The notes: a model not told the origin generated them from the letters alone. Positions 47,965 through 60,698 are shown, numbered from the stretch's first letter. The stretch is DNA of 64,000 nucleotides from Kingdonia uniflora (GCA_014058105.1 JACGCM010002456.1:348501-412500), one strand, 5' to 3'. A program made the numbers and translations.

Positions 47965-50900
47965 TCACTCAAAACCTTTATAAGTACAGGAGGTCAGAAG
48001 GGGGAACTTTGAAGCTTGGCTCTCAATACTGCGTAACTTGATCAACATTTGCCTCGCAGTAGACACCCTTGCTTCCAAGGGATTAGACCCTTGCTCCCAA
48101 TCAACGGAATGCACAAAGTCTTTCCCACGCACCATTACTTTGGCGTGGAATTGATCTGCATAAGGCTTTACAAAATGGATTATGTTGAGAGAGAGAGATG
48201 ACTTATCACTATGCACAAAAATAGATATTTCAACCAATTTAATGGATGCATTTGTTACGTTTTTCAAGGAAAATAAACCTAAAAAGGTAAATGTTATTGA
48301 CTGCGCATCCCTAACCAAGTTGATATGGTACACATAATTAATGGATCCATGTATTTATGACGATAGTCACGTCATACTTATAAGGACCGTGTGCAAGTGT
48401 CAGTCGTGTATGACCCTATTTATTTTCGGTTGATATTTGACATGAGATATCTTCAATCAAATTCTTCTCATCGGAGAACAATCCTAGGCAGCTAAAAAAC
48501 CTGAAAGAATATGTCTCACAAACTAATATTAGTCTACAAAGGAACTCTAAGGTTAAACTCCTGAAGAATTACATAAAACATAAAACATAAAACAGCCAAA
48601 ATCATAAAACAAAGATCTTAACCTAGGCTATGAAAAAATAAACCGCAGAAACGGAAAGAAGGAAAAGAAGCAGTTCATTAAGGCAAATCGTTTGTGTATT
48701 ATTTTGTTTGTGGACACAACTCATTTAACAGGGTACTTGAAGTTTCCTTTATCTAAAACTAGAGTCCAAGAAGCTTACCTTAAGCTGGCAATACCGTATA
48801 CATTGGTAATATCCAATTATTCTCACACCATATGTTATCCAGTTCCTGTAGAACAGCAACCAAGAAAAGTGTACAAGAGAGAAAGAATGAGTATACATGG
48901 TGCAAATCCTATACTGGACTAATTTTGGAACTAAGAATTTTATTTAAAGGTTGCCCACTTAGCAAATTCAAGTGGAAGAGGTTTGAGTCATTGGAAGCAA
49001 TAACGTGTCGCATGGGGAGAGATTGGTTGCACGTGTAGAATGGAGAGAGATCTTAACAGGAGATTCATATTCATTAGGGAAGAGGATCGAGCAGTGTGGG
49101 CACCAAAGATAAAAAAAAATGTTCACAAGGGTTAATAAGGCATAGGGGTGTGCCCCCTCGTCGTTTAAAGTGGATATGATGGACGACTTTATCAACTAAA
49201 ATACAAATGTTCCGCAGTAATTTCAGTGTACAGGAGTAGTAGTAGACTCAGTACTCAAGAAATGCAAAATTTAGTTAGTCTCGTCTTATCCGTTGTGAAA
49301 ACCTTCAAAAAGAAACGTTTGAGCATTTAAAATTTTATAGTTCTTTAGCTCATTCAGTGTGGTCAGTTTTTTCTTGAGTTTATGGGGTTGATTTATTATT
49401 AACCAACCAACCACTTCCAGATTACAAAAGGGTAACAGAAAGATAATAATAAGAAGAGTAACATCTAGTGCAGGAAAGTATTCTCAAATGTACCTGACAA
49501 AGGTTATCCAAATTGAGAGTGGACTCTGATAATTTCCTCCTCTTGAAAGATTCGAGAGAGCACTCTTCTACATGATTTTGACATTGCTCTGTGCTAGTTT
49601 GGGTAACACCTAAAGATAGTGTATCATCGCAAGCCTCTACTGTTGAATCCACTTTTGACATCAAATCTTCTTGACCTCCTATACACAATTAGAGGAAATG
49701 AAACTGAAAGTCATAAGATCTGAGGCAGATGTTGCATTTAGTCATTAACAGACACGTAGGATTAAATAGAGTACAACTACAAAGTTAAGGAAATCAAGTT
49801 CAAAATAAAAATTCTAACAAACTACTGTTAATTACTTGTGGCATGATAATCATTAACATACATGTCGTACAATGTCCTAACTGACATCAAGCACTATATA
49901 TGTGCTATGAACAACATCAAACCTTTTGTCATCAGATGTTACCATGAGGTGTAAGTACTTGTTTGTTAAGGCTTAAGAAAGGTTTAAATGTAATTCTATC
50001 TACTGCGAGAAGAAAGGGAAGACTAAAATTATTGTCACTGATCTCACATGTCGCTAATATCACAAGGGACAAGCAACGCGTTAAAAATTTCAGTTGCAAA
50101 CGAGTGTGGATCAAGATTATTATCATCCGAGGAAGAGTTTGGGATTTCATTAGTGAGAGAGCTGTATTCATCAGTGAGTAGTTGATTTATTTTAGTTTCC
50201 TTGTTTTTCATTGTAATCCATTTTAACAAGTACATAGTCTGTTATGTACCAACTTGAGGGGGAGTGTTAGAGTATGTAGGTGTATCCCGATACGTCAAAC
50301 GTCGTCTAGGTGAATTGCAGCAATTCACGCCTATAAAGTCTGAGCTACTTGTCTTGCAAGAAACGTCTAGGTTTTCTAGGCATTGAACTCGAGCATATAG
50401 GTTGACCTCTTATACAAAGCTAATTATAATTAATCAATGGAACATTCTACTTTCTTCTTTCCCTATAGATTTACCTATAACAAATGTGGTGAAATTTAGT
50501 GGTCAAACTAGTGAGCTCTAAGCCAATGAGCTTCGTGGTGGTTTGAGCCTCCACCAAGGGAGAAGTAGTGAGCCCGAACCCCACAGGGTGAGAATTATGG
50601 GGATAGCCCTCCGGCGGTCTTGTGGGCCTTCGGGTGTTGCACGCTTCGTGGCTTGTGAAGTGCCTTCGGGCTTTATATCCCCTTAGGGGATTGTGGCTGC
50701 CTTCTAGCCTTACACCCTTGGGAATTTGTTACAATAGTTAGCGATCTCCAAAACTAGCTTACCTTCCAAAAAATAAAATTAAATTAATACCTTAAAAATG
50801 AGTAATACAATTATATATGGTTAAATTATTGCATTTTAAGTGCGTACACCATGACAATAACAGAAAATTAAGATATAACATAGAAGCATAATGTACCGTT

Positions 50901-52511
50901 TAATAGAGTTTGCAGTGTTTTCTCACATTGAGCAACCTCATCATGTAGGCTGCGTTGCTGGACAGACTACAGAAACAAAACATCAGTGATATAGGTGAAA
51001 TCTGCAAGAATTTGTTATAAAATTTGAAGTAGCTAGGATCCTCCATTTGAAATCAATATTGTTTACTAACCCAATACAATCAAGTCTCTGTACTACATCA
51101 AGAACTTTTATCAAATTGCATGAAGAAAACATTTCTAATATGTGGATGTTTATGGTAATCTAATTGTGAGATCCTTTAGGAGAGAAATCTATTAGTTGAG
51201 AGTTCAAATATCAGATGACGCTGCTGGAACAGCAATCTAAACATTAAGATGTCATTAATTTTTAGAAGAAGAAAAATATGCAAGCAACAATCTGAACATT
51301 AAAATGTCATTAATTTTCTTTCTTTTCTGTCAATTTATCCAACTTAACATAACACTCCTGTCTCGATAGAGAAAAAAAAACTCATTTTTTTTACATTTGA
51401 GATCATATTTAAAAATAAAGAGCACCAGCTGGGATGTGTTTTCTATGTTTGCAAGTATAAAGCATCAGTAAAGATACTCTAAGGAGTTCACCTTTTCTTT
51501 CCAATAGAACATGTTTCCGTACTTCTCTGCCAAGCGATTCCAAAAGCTACGAGGTATGTCTAAGTCGACTATAGCTCCTACGTTGAAGTTGAAGATATTG
51601 CCTGACCAAGGGGACAGGCTAGTATATGAGATATATGAGATAAGGTCAGGTTTTGTAGAGGAAAAAAGCGTTTTGAACACTTTACCAAAGGTAGGGTCAG
51701 CGACAAAGACAATAGTTAGTTCTGTCATCCACACGACATACTTCCATGAATACCATTAGATGCGTCGTCCTTCGCCAGCTCAAAATTCAAAGAAGCTTAT
51801 GAAAAATATAATGAGAAATGGTATTTTGAGACTAAACAGTTAAAATACTAAAACAAGCCCATAATACTCATTTATATTTTCCAGGCTATGGTTGAACATG
51901 GTGTCTTCTTTCTTAATGGGGGAGCAAACCAAAGATAGCATACACAAATAGACTTACGAGGGATGAGTGACGAACAAGTGTGGTCTTCATCGACGAACCT
52001 GTAGCAACACAAGAAGTACTGAAACTCTGCTTATACGATACTGCAAAGAGGTTTGGAGGTCAACCCTCGCTCAAGCTCTTAACTTTGCTTTCTTCCGTTG
52101 TGTTGTCAAGATTAAATTTCAGAATTGAAGGAGAATTGAAGTGAAATTTGGTACTTTGTAATTGGGGATTTTGGATTTCTAGGGTTTTGGGTGATTTCAA
52201 TTTGAGGAATTTTTAGGAGAAGAGGAGAGAAGATAGTTGTGCGATTTAGATAAAGTTATAGGGTATTCAAGGTACCTCGTGGGGTTTAGAGGGCGAGTCT
52301 GAGGAGGAAGATGGTTTTGGGGGTTTGGGCTTGGGCTTAGAGGAACGAAGGAGATGTTGAATTCGGTTGCTGGTGATGGTGATGATGTTGTTGCTGAGAT
52401 TGAGCATGTGAATTTGGGGGTTTTACTTGTTGTTGTTGTTGTTGTTGTGATTAGGGTTTGTGAAGATAGAGAGGAAGAAAAGGATATGAGAAACTCAAAT
52501 TTGCCATTCAA
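47965..52511 (-). CDS. Candidate spliced gene with dsRNA-binding-like C-terminus
   Basis: Coding-like exons in minus order: 52511-52197 (Thr/Ser/Pro-rich N-terminus), about 52100-51958 (SSMKTTLVRHSSL, then GTAAGT), 51734-51465 (SFWNRLAEKYGNMFYWKEK), 50966-50897 (SVQQRSLHDEVAQCEKTLQT), 49678-49494 (GGQEDLMSKVDSTVEACDDT to LNLDNLCQ) and about 48190-47965 (FHAKVMVRGKDF, then ARVSTARQMLIKLRS). The 50966 and 49678 exons have AG and GT borders and join in phase (AACG + GA = NG-G). The last segment resembles the beta-beta-alpha end of a double-stranded RNA-binding domain, from memory of a plant family with the order SVQQRSLHDE..dsRBD. Other junctions are unproven and an old copia LTR sits in one intron. 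It may be a transposon-borne fragment, since its upstream block matches 47410-47561. Confidence 0.4.
48340..49493. other. Presumed intron, no feature
   Basis: AT-rich. No repeat or ORF with support. Confidence 0.4.
50250..50482 (+). mobile_element. Old copia-type LTR with preceding polypurine tract
   Basis: TTGAGGGGGAG (50254-50264) is followed by TGTTAGAGTATG and the block ends CTATAACA at 50482 (218 bp LTR). A purine tract directly before TGTTAG marks the 3' end of a copia element; the coding part upstream is not preserved. Confidence 0.6.
50483..50760 (+). mobile_element. Possible tRNA-derived SINE
   Basis: A GC-richer island in AT-rich DNA. It has an A-box-like segment GGTGAAATTTAGTGG and, about 55 bp later, GGTTTGAGCC, close to a pol III B box. 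GC-rich body follows with GCCTTCGGG repeats. No poly-A or T tail or target duplication was recognised. Confidence 0.35.
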
Positions 52512-52667
52512 TTCGGCAACTTAGGGTGGACGGCCCAGATCAATTCTTCCTTGCTTACCATGGAAAGGATCAAGGCCATGGAAAGCGCGCCTCGCCATAC
52601 GCGTCGGTGGTAGAATGGACGTCCGAGACCAAAGCAAAAGGTTGGGCTGTTTTATTATTATTATAGA
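52500..52667 (-). repeat. Helitron-like 5' end, copy B
   Basis: On the minus strand it begins TCTATAATAATAATAAAACA, preceded by A, then GCCCAACC. Shares several blocks with 47410-47561 (TTTTATTATT, ACGCGTC, GGCAAcTTAGGGT, CATTCAATT). Confidence 0.45.
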
Positions 52668-52679
52668 TAGATAAGACTA

Positions 52680-53277
52680 TTCACTGAATAAGTGATATGG
52701 ATAACAGTATATGTATTCTAATTTTCTAAACAGGGTATTACGACATATTTAATCAAAACCAGGTCACCAACATATTATTTATTTATTATCTTAAAACGAT
52801 TTATTGTTCAAGCATTTGGAGAATCTTGGTATGTGATTAACCAGATGTCTGTTATGAATCTTTTGAACTTATTTTACGGAAATAAGTAGTTCTTCTAAGT
52901 TTACAAGAAACTTAAGGTAAACCAAAGTAAATTTCAAAGAAAAACAAAAGATAAAAAAAGGGAAAATAAAAAAAAGTAAGAGAAGGTACAAAGAGAACTA
53001 TATGGTTAGGTATGTAAATTCACTGAAGTGTGTTTTATTATCAAGTTTCATGTTACTAGTATTAATACAAGGAAATAGAGGAATCCACATTCGCAAATTA
53101 TAAATATAGGATCCTGAGTATCCCATAATAATCATATCTAATTTTAAGCCCTGCGGTACAAATAATTCAACAAAGTTTAATTGAATAAGAAAATATGTAC
53201 ATTTACAGATCACAACTTTTAATGTAAACAAGTGTAAGGTACAATAGAGAAGGGTAAGATATAAGTATCCATTATAA
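52680..53277. other. Intergenic DNA left of the copia element
   Basis: AT-rich, no supported feature. Confidence 0.5.
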
Positions 53278-53282
53278 ATGAG

Positions 53283-53517
53283 TGTAGAAAACACTTAAGA
53301 AAGAAAGACAAATGGATTACTCAACTGATGCTATTACAATGAAAGAACTAAGCCATTATATAGGCATACAAAAAAGAAATTAAGCTCCTAAAGAGGAGGC
53401 ACTAAACCCTACAACTGGGGCACACAACTGTCATTAAACCATGACCTAAGCAACTAACTTATTCTCCTAAAGACTAGTTCCACACAACCAACTGATGTGT
53501 GATGATTAATTTTAACA
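53283..53517 (-). repeat. 3' LTR of the copia element
   Basis: 235 bp, TGTTAAAATT start on the minus strand. Confidence 0.95.
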
Positions 53518-53539
53518 GCCTCCCCTAACCAACACTGGG

Positions 53540-56500
53540 ACACACTCCCTCAAACGAACAAATACTGAGTAGTGCACGAAGCTTCTCAAAAGCTTCAATC
53601 TTGAGGGGCTTTGTGAAAATATCAGCCACCTGGTCTTCACTCTTGCAATGTAGAAGATGAATTATGTTATCCTTAACAAGGTCACGTAAGAAGTGATATC
53701 ACACATCTATGTGCTTGCTTCGCCCATGATAAGCCGGATTTTTTGAAAGCTTGATCGTTGAGCTATTGTCACAGTATATGCGAGTGCCACCATCTTGGTG
53801 AAATTGCACTTCACCAAGCAATCGCCTTAGCCATATCGCTTGACAAGCGCAAGATGCAACAGCAATGTATTCGGCTTCCGTGGTTGACAATGTGACAATT
53901 GGTTGCTTCTTCGACGACCATGAGATCGCACTTGATCCCAACATAAATGCGTAACCCGAAGTACTTTTTCTATCGTCGGCATCTCATGCATAGTCACTGT
54001 CGGTAAACCCGATTAAATCTGTGTGTTCTCCCTTCCTGTAGAAAACCCCAAGATCAAGTGTACCTTTTAAGTAACGAAGTATCCGTTTTGCGGCATTTAG
54101 ATGCATGTCCCTAGGGATTTCCATATACCGACTAATAAGGCTGACCCCGTGCATGATGTCAGGCCTTGTTGCAGTTAAATACATCAAGCTTCCAACGATT
54201 TGCCTGTACATAGTATTGTCTACATTTTCTCCTTCTGAATCTTTAACGAGGTTTAAGCCGACTTCAACTGACGTGCGAACTGAATTACAATCCTTCATTT
54301 TGTACCTCTCCAAGATCTCCTTGACATATATTTTTTGTGAGATGAAAATCCTAGCTTCGGATTGGTGTACTTCAATACCGAGGAAATAGTGCATCTTCCC
54401 AAGATCGGACATTTTAAACTCTGACATCATCGACCGCTTAAATGCTTCAAACATCGCCAAATCATTTCTTGTGTAGATTAAATCATCTACATATAAGCAC
54501 ACCATAAGAATCTTACCATCAGACCTATTCTTGATGAACAATGTCGACTCATACGGGCACTTTTGAAAATCTTCCTTTAAGAAATACGCTTAAATGCGAC
54601 TGTACCATGCTCGTGTAGCTTGTTTTAGCCCGTATAACGCCTTTTGCAACCGGTATACCTTATGTTCTTCCCCCTTCTTCTCATATCCAAGAGGTTGTTC
54701 AACATATACGGTTTCTTACAGATCCCCGTGTATGAATGCTGATTTTACATCTAACTAAAAAATGGGCCATGAGTTTTGTGTAGATAAGGCGAGAATCATC
54801 CTTATTGTGTCGTGCCGGGCAACTGGAGCAAAAACTTCCTCGTAGACGACGCCATGTTGTTGTTTATAACCTTTCGCCACAAACCGCGCTTTATATTTAT
54901 CGACTTCACCATTTGCATTCAGCTTTGTTTTGAATACCCACTTAACTCCGATCGATTTAGTACCCTCCGGTATGTCAGTTAATACCCATGTATTATTCTT
55001 CTCAATAGCCTTCAACTCCTCTGTCATGGCTTCCTGCCATTTAGGTTCATGCACTGCATCTTTAAAATTGATTGGATCAGCACCTGCAAATAAGGCAAAG
55101 CATATAAATGGCTAATTAGTTTCCTCCACGCTCAACTCGTAGTCCTCCAAATACGTCGGCCTCCTTATGGTTCTATGAGGTATTTCAATGTTTGGTTCTG
55201 ATCGCGATTGTGCCAACACGGGAGGGTTGTTTGAGGACATGATTTGCGAACTGAACATGCTCTCAGAGGAGTTGTTTTGAGGGTATGTTTGAGGAAGAAT
55301 TGGTTTGTGGCTGATTTGAGGGCTGATCTGTGAGTTGTTTTGCAGGCTATTTTGAGGGCTTAAGGGAGGAATAGATGCTCCTGGGGAAAGCATGCTCGCT
55401 GAATCAGTACTATCAAGAACTATTGGAATAGCATTCCCTGTATCATTGATCGTCCATCGCCAAGCATTTAATTCATCGAAAACAACATCTCAACTAATCA
55501 CGATTTTCTCCGTGACCGGGTTATATAACTTGTACGCTTTCGAGCTCTGACTAACACCAAGAAAAATACATTTAATTCCCTTGTCGTCAAGTTTTTTCCG
55601 TTTTTCATCTGGAACGTGTGCATAGGCAATACACCCGAAAATCCGCAAGTGGTCAACACTAGGTTTCCTTCCGCTCCATGCTTCCTCGGGTGTCATATCG
55701 CGGACGGTAATGGTAGGACTCTGGTTTAAGATGTGAATACTCCATAATACTGTCTCGGGCCAAAACTCCTTTGGAAGACTTTTAACTCGCAACATAGTCC
55801 TCACCATGTTTTAGATAATACGATTATTTCGCTCCGCAATACCATTTTGTTGCGGCGTATATGAAGCTGTGAGTTTTCTTTGAATGCCATGTCTTTCACA
55901 ACAACTTTCAAACTCCCGTGAGTTATACTCCCCACCCCGATCTGAACGAAGAATACAAATGTCTTTCCCAACTTCCTTCTCCAGAAGAGCTTTGAAGCTT
56001 TGAAATACAGAGAAAGCTTCAGATTTTTCTTTCAAGATATAAACCTAAGTTTTTCGACTAAAGTCGTCAATAAAGGTGATAAAGTACCTGTGATTTCCGA
56101 GAGAATGCGGATCAATCGGCCCGCAAATGTCAGAATGAACCATCTCAAGTACTCTTTTTGCTCTCCAGGCTTTCCCTTTTGGGAATGTATTACGATGTTA
56201 TTTTCCAACAAAACACCCATCGCAAACTTCGGGTTGCCGATTAAGTAATGGAAGGCCAGTTACCATATTCTTTTGGTGGAGAGTGGCAACCCGTTGAAAT
56301 TTAGGTGGCCATAGCGAAAATGCGACAACCATGTTGGATCACTTGCCACAGCGGAGAAACACGGAAGAACGTCATTATCGATGTACAAAGGGAACATTCG
56401 ATTCGCCGTCATACTAACTTGAGCGATTAGACCTTTGTTTCGATCTTCAATTCGACAAACCCCATTCCTAATCAAGATCGAGTAACCTTTATCTTGCAAT

Positions 56501-57840
56501 TGACCCACACTAAGCAAATTGGTTTTCAAACCAGGAACATAAAACACATTTGAAATTGATTGTGGTGTGTTTTGAGATGTCGAGATTTTAACATTGCCTT
56601 TTCCCATAACTTCAATTGTGGAACTATCTCCAAAGTTAACCGTGGTACGGAATGAGTCGTCCATATCAGAAAATACGGACTCTTTGAAATTGATTGTGGT
56701 GTGTTTTGAGATGTCGAGATTTTAACATTGCCTTTTCCCATAACTTCAATTGTGGAACTATCTCCAAAGTTAACCGTGGTACGGAATGAGTCGTCCATAT
56801 CAGAAAATACGGACTCGTCACCACACATGTGGTTACTTGCACCCATATCCAAGTACCACATGTTCTTGTGAGCTTCTTCTTTGGTGTTACAGACCAAGAG
56901 AAGAGAAACATCATCCTCATTTTTAACAAAATTTTCTCTGTCTCCGCGTTCTTTAGAAAATTTTGATTGGCACTCTGAACGAAAATGGTCGTACCTATTA
57001 CATCAGAAGCACTTGATGCCAGACTTATCATATATCTTTGACTCGGTGTAGCCGTGGTGCTGAGCATCATGTCCACTACCTCCTCCTTGCTAATCAATAC
57101 TATGATCATCATGAGAACCTCTGCCCTGTCCTTTGCCCGCTTCTCGTGATTTGTGGAATGCACTGGTGGCTGAGATTTGTAATGCTTGCTTCGCCGTCAC
57201 ATGCTGATTCATACGTTGCTCGTGAACCATAATAGAGCTCAGCAATTCATCAATGGAAAGTTCGTCAAGGTCCTTTGACTCCTCAATCGAACAAACTACG
57301 TAATCAAATTTTGTAGACATCGATCGAAGAATTTTTTCGATTATCGTGATGTCTTCCATCTTGTCGCCCATAATCCGCATCTTGTTGGCTATTGACATTA
57401 TTCTAGAGAAGTAATCTGAAACCGTCTTAGTCGCTTGCATGCGAAGAGTCTCAAAATATGCTCGAAGCGCTTGAAGATGTGCGCACTTGACTCTCGCAGT
57501 TCCTTGATACTTTTTTTTTCATAGAATCCCAGATTTGCTTGGAAGTGTCCTTCGTAAGAATTGTTTCCAATATCGAGCGATCAATAGCTTGGAAGAGATA
57601 GTTCTTCACTTTCAGGTCCTTCAATCTCCGTTCCTCCACCTTTGCTTTATCGGCTTCTGACAAGGTTGCCAATGCTGCTGCATCTATTGGTCATGCAATT
57701 CCAGTTTCAATGAGAATCCAAAACTCCTTGGATCTCAGAAAATTTTCCATCAACATGCTCCAATGATCATAATGACCATCAAAACGAGGGATCGAAGCTT
57801 GCACGTAATTCTCGTTTTCCAATGCCATTTCAAAAGACAT
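53540..57840 (-). pseudogene. Copia gag-pol polyprotein, broken
   Basis: It starts MALENENYVQ near 57840. Gag spans to about 57000 (FDGHYDHWSMLMENFL; knuckle CNRYDHFRSEC with its first Cys pair damaged). Protease: YLDMGASNHMCG (D-M-GA where D-S-GA is usual, about 56870). Integrase: HLNFNGL zinc region, then HSDICGP, RSDRGGEYNS and QNGIAERNN (DDE). RT: KWVFKTKLNANGE, KARFVAKGYKQQ, CLYVDDLI (catalytic YVDD, about 54490). RNase [21 protein letters not shown]. Stops or shifts occur at least near 57690, 57090, 56684, 56220, 56045, 55808, 55489, 55110, 54755, 54590, 53985 and 53700. It cannot produce a polyprotein, but parts remain open for 100-185 codons. Confidence 0.9.
56551..56818 (-). repeat. 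134-bp tandem duplication inside the copia protease region
   Basis: 56551-56684 and 56685-56818 are nearly identical. 134 is not a multiple of three, so it shifts the frame. Confidence 0.9.
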
Positions 57841-57928
57841 TAGTAAAGAGCAATGGATAAAAAATAACCTCAGTGAGTTCTTACAAGTTTTAACTTAAGT
57901 GGAGGTCTGGCTCTAGATCAAGAATGAA

Positions 57929-57942
57929 TGGCTCTGGTACCA
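57929..57942 (-). other. Primer binding site of the copia element
   Basis: Minus-strand TGGTACCAGAGCC, a few bases inside the 5' LTR; one base from the usual initiator tRNA-Met site TGGTATCAGAGC. Confidence 0.85.
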
Positions 57943-57944
57943 AA

Positions 57945-58201
57945 TGTAGAAAACACTTAAGAAAGAAAGACAAATGGATTACTCAACTAATGCTATTACA
58001 ATGAAAGAACTAAGCCATTATATAGGCATATAAAGAAAAAATTAAGCTCCTAAAGAGGAGGCACTAAGCTCCTAAAGAGGAGGCACTAAACCCTACAACT
58101 GAGGCACACAACTGCCATTAAACCATGACCTAAGCAACTAACTTATTCTCCTAAAGACTAGTTCCACACAACCAACTGACGTGTGATGATTAATTTTAAC
58201 A
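57945..58201 (-). repeat. 5' LTR of the copia element with 22-bp internal duplication
   Basis: Same as 53283-53517 except a second copy of TAAGCTCCTAAAGAGGAGGC near 58075. Confidence 0.93.
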
Positions 58202-59055
58202 ATGAGTAGCAAGTCCGTAATTCAGGCCGATTTAGAACTAAGAAACCAATATCTCACAAGATGTTGAAGAGACAGGGACCCCAAATTCGGTAGTGGCTGT
58301 TTCTTTTTGTTTAAGATCATCAAGATAATGCTAATATAGATAAGAAGAGAATCCCCACAGAGCCATTAATATAGCCACAACCATCACCCCATTCATCTTT
58401 TCATGGAAAACTATCACAGCAGCAATAGGAACAAGGGGCAAAGACATGGTACTAATAACATTGGAGAAGAGAGAAGACACCACAAATATCAAACCCACAA
58501 CACCAACAGAGCAAATCTGCCAAACAACAACAGTCCGAACCAAAGTCATCACATAAGAACTCTTCCATTCTTAAACCCATCCATGATCCATCTCTCCTTT
58601 CAAAGTACTCCATTCCCCACTTGCAAAAAGACCAACAGTAGAAGCACAAGCTGCAACCAGCGACATATAGATTTGCATATCTAAGACAACAGAAAATGTA
58701 TCCCTCTTTAGCACCCTTTCAAAGGAAAACTGCATAAGGGAAAGAATTAGGGAACAAGTGGCAGATGCTCCAACCGTGCATATAAACCCAATCACGTACT
58801 TTCGATTAGAAACTCCACTTTGCTCTGAAAAGTTGGCATAAACGCTAAGAGGGAGGCAGATAAGGTGAGGATAACTACATAATTAAATATTAAAGCTGTA
58901 AATTTTTGAGAATTGACGAAAAAGGAGAATACTGCATTAAAAGCTAATTGGGTTCCACGAAGGAGAGAATAAGTGGATACAGGAAGATACAAGAGCCCAA
59001 CTGAGTACATCATGTTATCGCCAGTGATGACTAAGCCAAGGAAAATATATACTAG

Positions 59056-59592
59056 TATTACCGCTAAACGGTAGGGAGACCGACATGATGTTTTTTTAAA
59101 AGCTAAAAAGGCGTGCCTTTGGCACTACTCCTCTTTAGCTTCGAAACTCATTTAATTTCACAAGAAAATTTACAATTGGTAGATTTTATAAAAAATTGGC
59201 AACACTTGCCCAGTTTTATAAGACTATAAAACCACCCGCAAACCATTTCATATACCTGTATATCAATCAAAGAAAATTGGGCAACATTTTTCCTGTTTTA
59301 TAGACTATCATTTCATAAACTTGCATAACAATCACAGAAAATTGGGCAGCACTTCCCCAGTTTCATAAACTATAAACAGCATACAAATCATTCATAAACC
59401 TTATAACAATCATTCAACACAACTACACCATACAACATGCACAAAAACATTTTTATGCCATGTCTTAAGTTTTTCATAATATCAAATAACTCCTTGACGT
59501 ACAATTTTTCGTAATAAGAAACACAAAATTAATTGAGTTAATTAATTGTCAGTCTTTAAGAAAATAAACGGATTGGCAATTACATTAGTAAC
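59056..59592. other. Helitron 3' part, non-coding
   Basis: Contains the 3' hairpin at 59059-59073 and two or three imperfect repeats around 59170-59370 (AAAATTGGGCAACATT, CATAAAC). Confidence 0.6.
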
Positions 59593-59836
59593 TATTGGGA
59601 TATGATCAATTTAGAACAGAATAATAGTAAAGCATGAACAAGAGAGAAATAGATAAAGAGATTTATTGATTATCATAACCGTGTTCTCTGTACATAGTAC
59701 AGTGATATATATAGGTAACCCAGAAGGATTCCATATTCTACTCTAACTCTTCCGGGCCTATGGGTTTGCTAGAGTCTGTATAGAACACCCCAACCCTGTT
59801 GGGTTCCTAGCTTGGGCTTGGACCCAACTCCTAACA
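59593..59836 (-). mobile_element. Solo LTR nested in the Helitron
   Basis: 244 bp flanked by a perfect GTAAC duplication (59588-59592, 59837-59841). Minus strand starts TGTTAGGAGTTGGG and has TATA (CCTATATATATC) and AATAAA signals in the order expected of an LTR. Confidence 0.85.
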
Positions 59837-59841
59837 GTAAC

Positions 59842-60698
59842 GTATTTATATTGTTCAGTTTTACATGAAAACTAGGAAATGCAAGTTCAGAGAAAGGCGT
59901 AAGTCTCACTTCCTTAGTTAAGCACCGAACACTTCTTTGATTTATCTTCCAATAACCTCCATAGCATCTCCAGTTGGGGATGTTCCTATACTCAATGAAA
60001 TGATCTGTTATCTTCTTGAAGAGAAATATCATTTGCAGAAAAAGCTTTGGGTTTAATCTTACTGACAGGGTTGAACCCTGTTAAAAAAAGGCACTTAAGC
60101 AATTCAGTTCTTAGCCTTGAGCTTGAACTTGAAGTGCCACCATTACTGATGCTCTTAGACATTGAGAGCGGTGGAACTTAAAGGTTGCATGGTATGAATC
60201 GAGAGTAACAACTTACAAGATTGATATGATCCCGTAGACTTTTCCCGAATAAACTGGGGGCGCACACTGAGATTTCCACCATTATAAGCTACAATATAGC
60301 AGTAACCCTACATAGAGCTCATACCATGTGAGATGAATAGCTGCTTATTTTCCACAAAGTCTAATCAGAGTTCAGCACTTGAACGATCTTGTGAAATTTG
60401 TACTATCCACCCTATCTCCATTAGATACTTTTGGAATGTCATTCTTCCAATTTCCGTAGGAGGCAATATCAGTTTGTTCTCCAAATGGAGATTCAATTCA
60501 AGCATTTCCACATTTGGTTTCACAACATCACGGGAGAATCGCAATTGCAATTTTTTTGAAGTTTCCTTTTGGGTAAGCCCATTTTTAATGACCTTAATTA
60601 ATTCCATCAGGTCAATCTTTGATATCCATCTGGTATGGCTTAGAGCTCACTTCATCGACATTACATGAAGATAACACCATTGTACTATGGAACACATG
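59842..60698. other. Helitron interior, unidentified cargo
   Basis: On the minus strand 60607-60365 is open for 80 codons (MELIKVIKNGLTQKETSKKL; NLHLENKLILPPTEIGRMTF). It looks protein-like but I do not recognise it; it could be another captured exon. Confidence 0.35.

Larger units (their letters stand above)
53283..58201 (-). mobile_element. Ty1/copia LTR retrotransposon, complete structure
   Basis: LTRs 53283-53517 (235 bp) and 57945-58201 (257 bp) both read TGTAGAAAAC to TTTTAACA on plus. Perfect target duplication ATGAG at 53278-53282 and 58202-58206. On the minus strand the primer site TGGTACCAGAGC follows the 5' LTR and a purine tract AGGGGAGGC precedes the 3' LTR. Domain order gag-protease-integrase-RT-RNase H defines copia. 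LTRs differ at only about eight sites plus a 22-bp duplication, so the insertion is fairly young although the ORF is broken. Confidence 0.95.
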
